DNA of 64,000 nucleotides from Nyssa sinensis. Lineage: Eukaryota > Streptophyta > Magnoliopsida > Cornales > Nyssaceae. The translations under genes were made by a program, and so were the position numbers. The stretch covers positions 17,574,017 to 17,638,016 of the forward strand of contig CM018033.1 of the NCBI GenBank assembly GCA_008638375.1. The letters run 5' to 3'. This document shows, piece by piece, positions 59,527-64,000 of the stretch. Position 1 is the first letter of the stretch; every line of letters begins with the position of its first letter. Below the pieces are notes generated by a model. It saw only the letters and a program-made list of their open reading frames with translations. It was not told the origin of the DNA and did not search any database.

Positions 59527-62218
59527 TGTCATGACCCGAAACCCACCCTATGCGGATTTCGTGTCGCGGGGTCGACCACATGGTCGTCCCTACTTTTTTC
59601 ATTCTTTGTGCCAATGATAACAGTAAATAATGTAAACATAACATTAAAGTGCGGAAGCCTTATTACAAATGTTGTTTAAAGACTGAAATAAAAACTGACA
59701 ATAAACTAAACATGAACCATTCTTAGGTGGTGAGTACATGGGAGAGACTACTTTATTCTATTATGCTCCTCGACTGTCTCCCTACGCTCCTGAACTCCTA
59801 CTGTGGTTCTGTAGCATTTTCACCTGAAAAATATAATAAAGGGTGAGCTAACAAGCTCAGTAAGTAAAATCTTATCTCAAATACGGGTTAGGGAATACAT
59901 AGGAAAATATGAATTCAAAGATAACATGATAGCCAGTCATGATAACGGTTGTAGTTAACAGTAAAATGCTACAATGGCCAATGAATAACAAAGCACAATA
60001 ACAATTATGAGCAACAGTGTAGCATAGATATGGGAAAACTCAATGATCAGAATCAACATGAATATACTACCACACTAAATCGGTCACAGTCAAGTCAAAT
60101 AAATAAGGAGCTGTCAACATGGAAGCATTCATAGGGAAATAAAAGCATCCTACGAATCCAATAAACGTTAACATAACAGACAACCTTAAGTGATGCATTT
60201 ACTCTGGTTGGCAGACCATAGGTCTAGGGCCCGGCATACCCCCCTTAACCTCAATGCATATAAAATGCCCTCATAACTGTCCGTTCACGGACTCAACCTG
60301 TAGGTCCCGTCAATTGACTCGAAGGTCCTGTCAATCCTATCAAACGACCCGTAGGTTCTGTCAATCGACCGTAGGTCCGCCAACTCAAAAGGCATCGGAG
60401 GGATATTATGACTGAGCAAAAATTTGACATTCAATGATAAATCAAGATTCTATCGTGATTCTATAAGGAGTGCATAAGTAGGGAATGACATGCAGTAAAC
60501 ATCAATCAATAAGCTTTTCAAGGCACAGTATAGCAACAATAAGATAACAATCAATGAACATCCACCAGATAGGACAATATCGGTGGTGGGGCAATAGTAA
60601 TGGGTACATAAAAGAGTACAAACGTTGGGAGTAATTGAAAGAAAGTGGCTTGGAAAATCACGTATAAGAGATAAAAGTTTACTTACCTTCTCAGTGCCTT
60701 AGTATTCTGTGACTTTCCATTTTCCTTTCGAGTCTCCTATATATCAGTAAACTCGTTTCAGTTTTAATGCTATTCATCAAATTTTATGTCTCATTATTAT
60801 ATGTATCTCTTTTACTAATTTAGACTTTACCGTTGAGTTCAGAATTTCGAAGAAAGTTGGTTTAGGCTTTCGCGGAATTTAATTCGGACTTCGGTACTAA
60901 AAAAGGCAAAACGGTCATTTTACACTTTTACAGGTTCTTGCTTCTTGAGACCTATTTTCACAAATCGGACTCCACGGTTGATTTCGGAATGCTCGAAATA
61001 ATAAAAATTCAATATTCTTTTATTTTAATCGGAGTCAATTTGACTACTCTTTGACTTAGGGGCATTTTGGTAATTTTTCCTTTAAATTAAATATTATTTT
61101 ATTACTTGGGATCAAAATATAATTACTATAAGTTCTGGGTAAATGACTAATTTTTAAAAATTCCTATTCCAATTTAGAGTAGCCAAATAGTGGATTAACC
61201 CAAACCTTAGATAGACTATTCATATTCTCAATTTCAATTTCTTATATCTATAACCACACAGCCCCAAATCAAGTTTTTTAAACTTTTAAAAATTTCTCCA
61301 CAGCTGCTCTTATATTGGGTCAACCCATATTGGGTTGGGCAGGTCAACCTGACCCTAGCCCATGGCCCAAACTAAAAAAAAAAACACCCTAACACACAGC
61401 ACGCACCAGCCGTGCGCCGGTTGTCTTTTCCGGCCACGACGGTCCTTTTGCGGCCACGTTTCGACGCCCGACCAATTGGTTCTTCTTCTGCATCTCATGG
61501 GCTTTCTAGATTTACCCTCGGAATTTAGTTTTAGTCGTCGAAAGGCCTCAAAAAATGGAGTTGCAGCCAGCTCCGGCAAGTTGTCTCAATTTTCTGACAA
61601 ACTGAATTTTCACGTTTTCATGGTTTTTTAGCCATTGTTTTGAGCCCAAATTTTACCTACAAGTTGCTGCACCTATGGGCAACAATTCCTCATTCATAAA
61701 ACAAGCTAAATTGATCAAAAACCCAATTACCAAGAATTTTCCTTCAAACTTTAAATTGATTTTTCTCACTCATTCCTTAACCAAATGAGCTACGGTTTCT
61801 TCCTAAATTCACCATTTTTCATGCTCTTTAAAACCATGTAATTCTTTTAAGCTTTAAGCAATTTTATAAAAAAGCCAGCAATTAAAACTTAAAAATTACA
61901 GAGAGTTTTCTCATCTTTTCCTTTGCTGCTCTTTTTTTTTTTTTTTTTTTCTCTTCTGTTTCCTTCCTCGAGCATGCAACGCATGCACTTGTTTCCTTTT
62001 AACTTCCTTACTTTGCTTCTATCTTTCTGATTTTCTATCAAACAATCCACACATATACATATATAACTTCACACGCCACTTTCTCTGTCTACTCTCTGTA
62101 CTCTCTCTCTCTTCTTTTCCTTTTCTTCCTCCCTTTGTTGACCTTCTTTTCCTCTAATTTCAGCTGATTCCCCCTTTTACTTCATTTGGTTCAGTGCATT
62201 AATTCTCTTAAGACTTTT

Positions 62219-62253
<35 letters not shown>

Positions 62254-62430
62254 CACCAAATTCAATCGACTTCTCTCTCCTTCTTCATCTTTTCTTACCC
62301 TCAGCCAACTTCCTTGACTGCCCCTTTTTCCTATATATATTTCGGCTGTCTTCCCTTGATTTTCTTCCTTTAGTTTCAGTGCATTAAATTTCTTGAAGAC
62401 TTTTATACATATAGATACATAGGATAATAT
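59527..62430 (-). repeat. Gypsy (Tekay-like) LTR fragment, minus strand
   Basis: It begins TGTCATGACCCGAAACCCACC, one base different from the sibling LTRs. It shares the hairpin at 59844, the CACCTGAAAA acceptor-like and ACTTACCTTC donor-like motifs, and 60823-61110, which aligns well with 1933-2230. It reaches a (TA)n tract at 62232, but the LTR start (TTACA on this strand) was not found, so it is truncated at about 62430. An array of GTAGGTC/GTCAAT units lies at 60290-60390. Confidence 0.75.
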
Positions 62431-62434
62431 ACAT

Positions 62435-62558
62435 TACTTAATATTATTAGTTAAAAAAATGCATCACTGTGCCATTCACTGCACTGAACCATACAATACT
62501 TAATATTATTAGTTAAAAAAATGCATTACTGTGTCAGTCAATGCATACTGTGTCAGTC
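62435..62558. repeat. 62-bp tandem duplication upstream of the lectin gene
   Basis: ACTTAATATTATTAGTTAAA followed by AAAATGCAT-C/T-ACTGTG occurs twice, 62 bp apart (62435 and 62497). A further 14-bp repeat, ACTGTGTCAGTCAA, follows. The region ends about 180 bp before the gene start. Confidence 0.8.
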
Positions 62559-62737
62559 AACAAAAAAATTCATTGACAGTGACGGATTAGAATTGTCATG
62601 GAAATTAAATATGCGTGTTCCATATGGCATCAAAGAGTTTGAAAAGTTCAAGGAATGAAAAAAAAAATAAAAAAGATATATATGCTTTTTAATGTATATA
62701 TCCCCCTCCAACCGCCCTAAGAGACGAGACATCGAAA

Positions 62738-64000
62738 ATGGAATTGCCAAGGTTTGTGGTGCTCAAATCAATCTACAACCGCAAATACTTGCACTACGTA
62801 AAGGAAGATGTTCAGATGCATGGGTTTCTCCAATTCTCTGGAGACGAGGTTGTGAGCCCTTATGCAAAGTACGAAGTGGAGATGGCAAAAAGTGGGAGAG
62901 GACTGGTGAACATAAGATGTTGCTACAACAACAAATACTGGGTAAGGTGGTCGCAGAAAGACAATTGGATTGTTGCCGAGGCTGACGAACCACAGGAAGA
63001 CATATCCAAATGGTCATGTACGTTGTTCGACCCCATCTACGTAGATGCAATGGAGGACAGGCGGTGTGTACGATTTCGCCATGTCCAGCTCGACCACTAT
63101 ACGTGCTTATGGAGGACAGGCGGTGTGTACGATTCCTGCTTATTTGCAGGATCAAATGCGCCTGACGGAGACCAATGCGATGTTTGCGCAATCACCGATT
63201 GGGAATCACTGTTGATATTGCCCAAACACGTTGCGTTCAAGGGCGATAATGGCAAATACCTCAGCACTCGCATGATCCACCGCTACCGATATCTGCAGTT
63301 TGCATCCAATGACATTGGCTACCGATATCTGCAGTTTGCATCCGATGACATTGGAGATCCAACCGTAGGGAACGAGGTCTTCACCACTCGAGATGGAAGC
63401 GTTCGTATAAAGTCTAATCACTTCGGTAAATTCTGGAGGGCAAGCCCTAGTTGGATCTTGGCTGACTCAGATGACACCTCCAGCAACAACTCTGATACCT
63501 TGTTTTGGCCGATCAAAGTTGACAATCGTGTTGTCGCTCTCCGCAACTTGGGGAACAACAATTTCTGCAAGAGACTTTCCACCGAAGGCAAGAAAAATTG
63601 TCTCAATGCCGCCATCTCCACCATTTCAAAAGAGGCACGCCTGGAGGTGGTAGAACTTGTTTTATCAAGGGCAATCTATAATGTCAATTATCGCCTCAGG
63701 GATGCTAGGATATACAGCCAGAGTGTCCTCACGATGGCCAACGGAACTGCCATTAACAGAAGCAAAGAACCTAGCACTGTCGAGGTGAAGCTCCAATATA
63801 CACAGAGTAGGAGCAAGACTTGGAATACCAGCGTTTCATTGAAGTTGGGCATCAAAACCAGCATCCAAACCGGCGTTCCACTTATCGCAGAAGGAAAGAT
63901 TGAAATTGAGGGTGAGTTTACGGGAGAATACCAGTGGGGACAAACTGATGAATCGTCAACTGGAATCGAGACCGTGTACACAGTTACTGTGCCGCCGATG
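62738..64000 (+). CDS. Amaranthin-like lectin with aerolysin-type domain, 5' part (421 aa, runs off the window)
   Basis: The frame is open from ATG 62738 to the last base with no stop. Start MELPRFVVLKSIYNRKYL is typical of amaranthin domains, and no earlier in-frame ATG fits. Residues about 5-150 form a first agglutinin domain (CTLFDPIYVDA at about 95). Residues about 155-300 form a second (LLILPKHVAFKGDNGKYLS, DPTVGNEVFTTRDGS). From about 300 an aerolysin/ETX-MTX2-like beta-rich region begins (YNVNYRLRDARIYSQS, then alternating S/T strands). Amaranthin domains bind carbohydrate; the aerolysin fold can insert in membranes, but the role of plant fusions is not settled, and no toxicity should be assumed. 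No signal peptide or transmembrane segment is seen, so it is probably cytosolic. Two internal duplications are present (see findings). Confidence 0.88.
   Translation, partial: MELPRFVVLKSIYNRKYLHYVKEDVQMHGFLQFSGDEVVSPYAKYEVEMAKSGRGLVNIRCCYNNKYWVRWSQKDNWIVAEADEPQEDISKWSCTLFDPIYVDAMEDRRCVRFRHVQLDHYTCLWRTGGVYDSCLFAGSNAPDGDQCDVCAITDWESLLILPKHVAFKGDNGKYLSTRMIHRYRYLQFASNDIGYRYLQFASDDIGDPTVGNEVFTTRDGSVRIKSNHFGKFWRASPSWILADSDDTSSNNSDTLFWPIKVDNRVVALRNLGNNNFCKRLSTEGKKNCLNAAISTISKEARLEVVELVLSRAIYNVNYRLRDARIYSQSVLTMANGTAINRSKEPSTVEVKLQYTQSRSKTWNTSVSLKLGIKTSIQTGVPLIAEGKIEIEGEFTGEYQWGQTDESSTGIETVYTVTVPPM
63051..63135 (+). repeat. 25-26-bp direct repeat read in two frames within the lectin gene
   Basis: TGGAGGACAGGCGGTGTGTA and the next few bases occur at 63051 and 63110, 59 bp apart. 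As 59 is not a multiple of three, the first copy is read MEDRRCVRF and the second LWRTGGVYD. Confidence 0.9.
63282..63353 (+). repeat. 36-bp in-frame tandem duplication in the lectin gene
   Basis: Two adjacent 36-bp copies (63282-63317, 63318-63353) differ by one base and encode RYLQFASNDIGY followed by RYLQFASDDIGD. It adds 12 residues in the second lectin domain. Confidence 0.92.

Noticed and set aside
61362..61631. 89-residue plus-strand and 74-residue minus-strand open frames
   Set aside because: Both overlap the same LTR segment on opposite strands, with low-complexity starts and no domain; they are chance frames in a GC-richer stretch.

Overview
This window is plant nuclear DNA, most probably from a dicot. 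It is almost entirely nested LTR retrotransposons, with one recognisable host gene cut off by the right edge. There are plant-type Ty1/copia elements, Ty3/gypsy chromovirus and Tat-clade domains, (TA)n, (AG)n and (TC)n microsatellites, and an amaranthin-like lectin/aerolysin-domain gene. I see no rRNA, tRNA, CRISPR or bacterial operon structure. The species cannot be named from this sequence.

Layout. 1-7869: a decayed plus-strand copia element (copia-A); its gag is split by a minus-strand gypsy solo LTR (502-3875), and it ends in a purine tract and a 199-bp LTR. 7870-10205: no gene. 10206-13798: a short inverted-terminal-repeat element split by a plus-strand solo LTR (10661-13699). 13800-18930: an LTR-like block and a decayed minus-strand copia element (copia-B). 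18931-25091: a gypsy LTR fragment followed by a complete minus-strand solo LTR (20954-25086, perfect 5-bp target duplication). 25560-55430: an old plus-strand Tat-clade gypsy element with two RNase H domains, integrase, antisense PMD-like and DUF7745-like reading-frame remnants, palindromic tandem repeats and a TATA-containing LTR-like block. Its pol is split by a very young Tekay/Del-like chromovirus at 26700-46506.

The chromovirus insertion has the structure LTR-internal-LTR-internal-LTR with one target duplication (TTCCA) flanking the whole. The middle LTR is a clean mosaic: at five diagnostic sites in its 5' part it matches the right LTR, and at five sites further 3' it matches the left LTR. 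That is what unequal crossing-over between the two LTRs of one element predicts. Both internal copies carry the same gag frameshift and two in-frame UAG codons, so neither looks autonomous. Copy 1 has one further 1-bp insertion.

55435-57000: a minus-strand copia 5' end (gag start, primer-binding site, LTR). 57145-59446: two small non-autonomous elements of one 201-bp LTR family, joined 3' end to 3' end. 59527-about 62430: another minus-strand gypsy LTR fragment. 62738-64000: the 5' part of an intact gene with two amaranthin-type lectin domains and an aerolysin-type domain; it contains two internal sequence duplications. Apart from this gene everything appears to be transposon-derived, and the element genes do not form a working pathway together.
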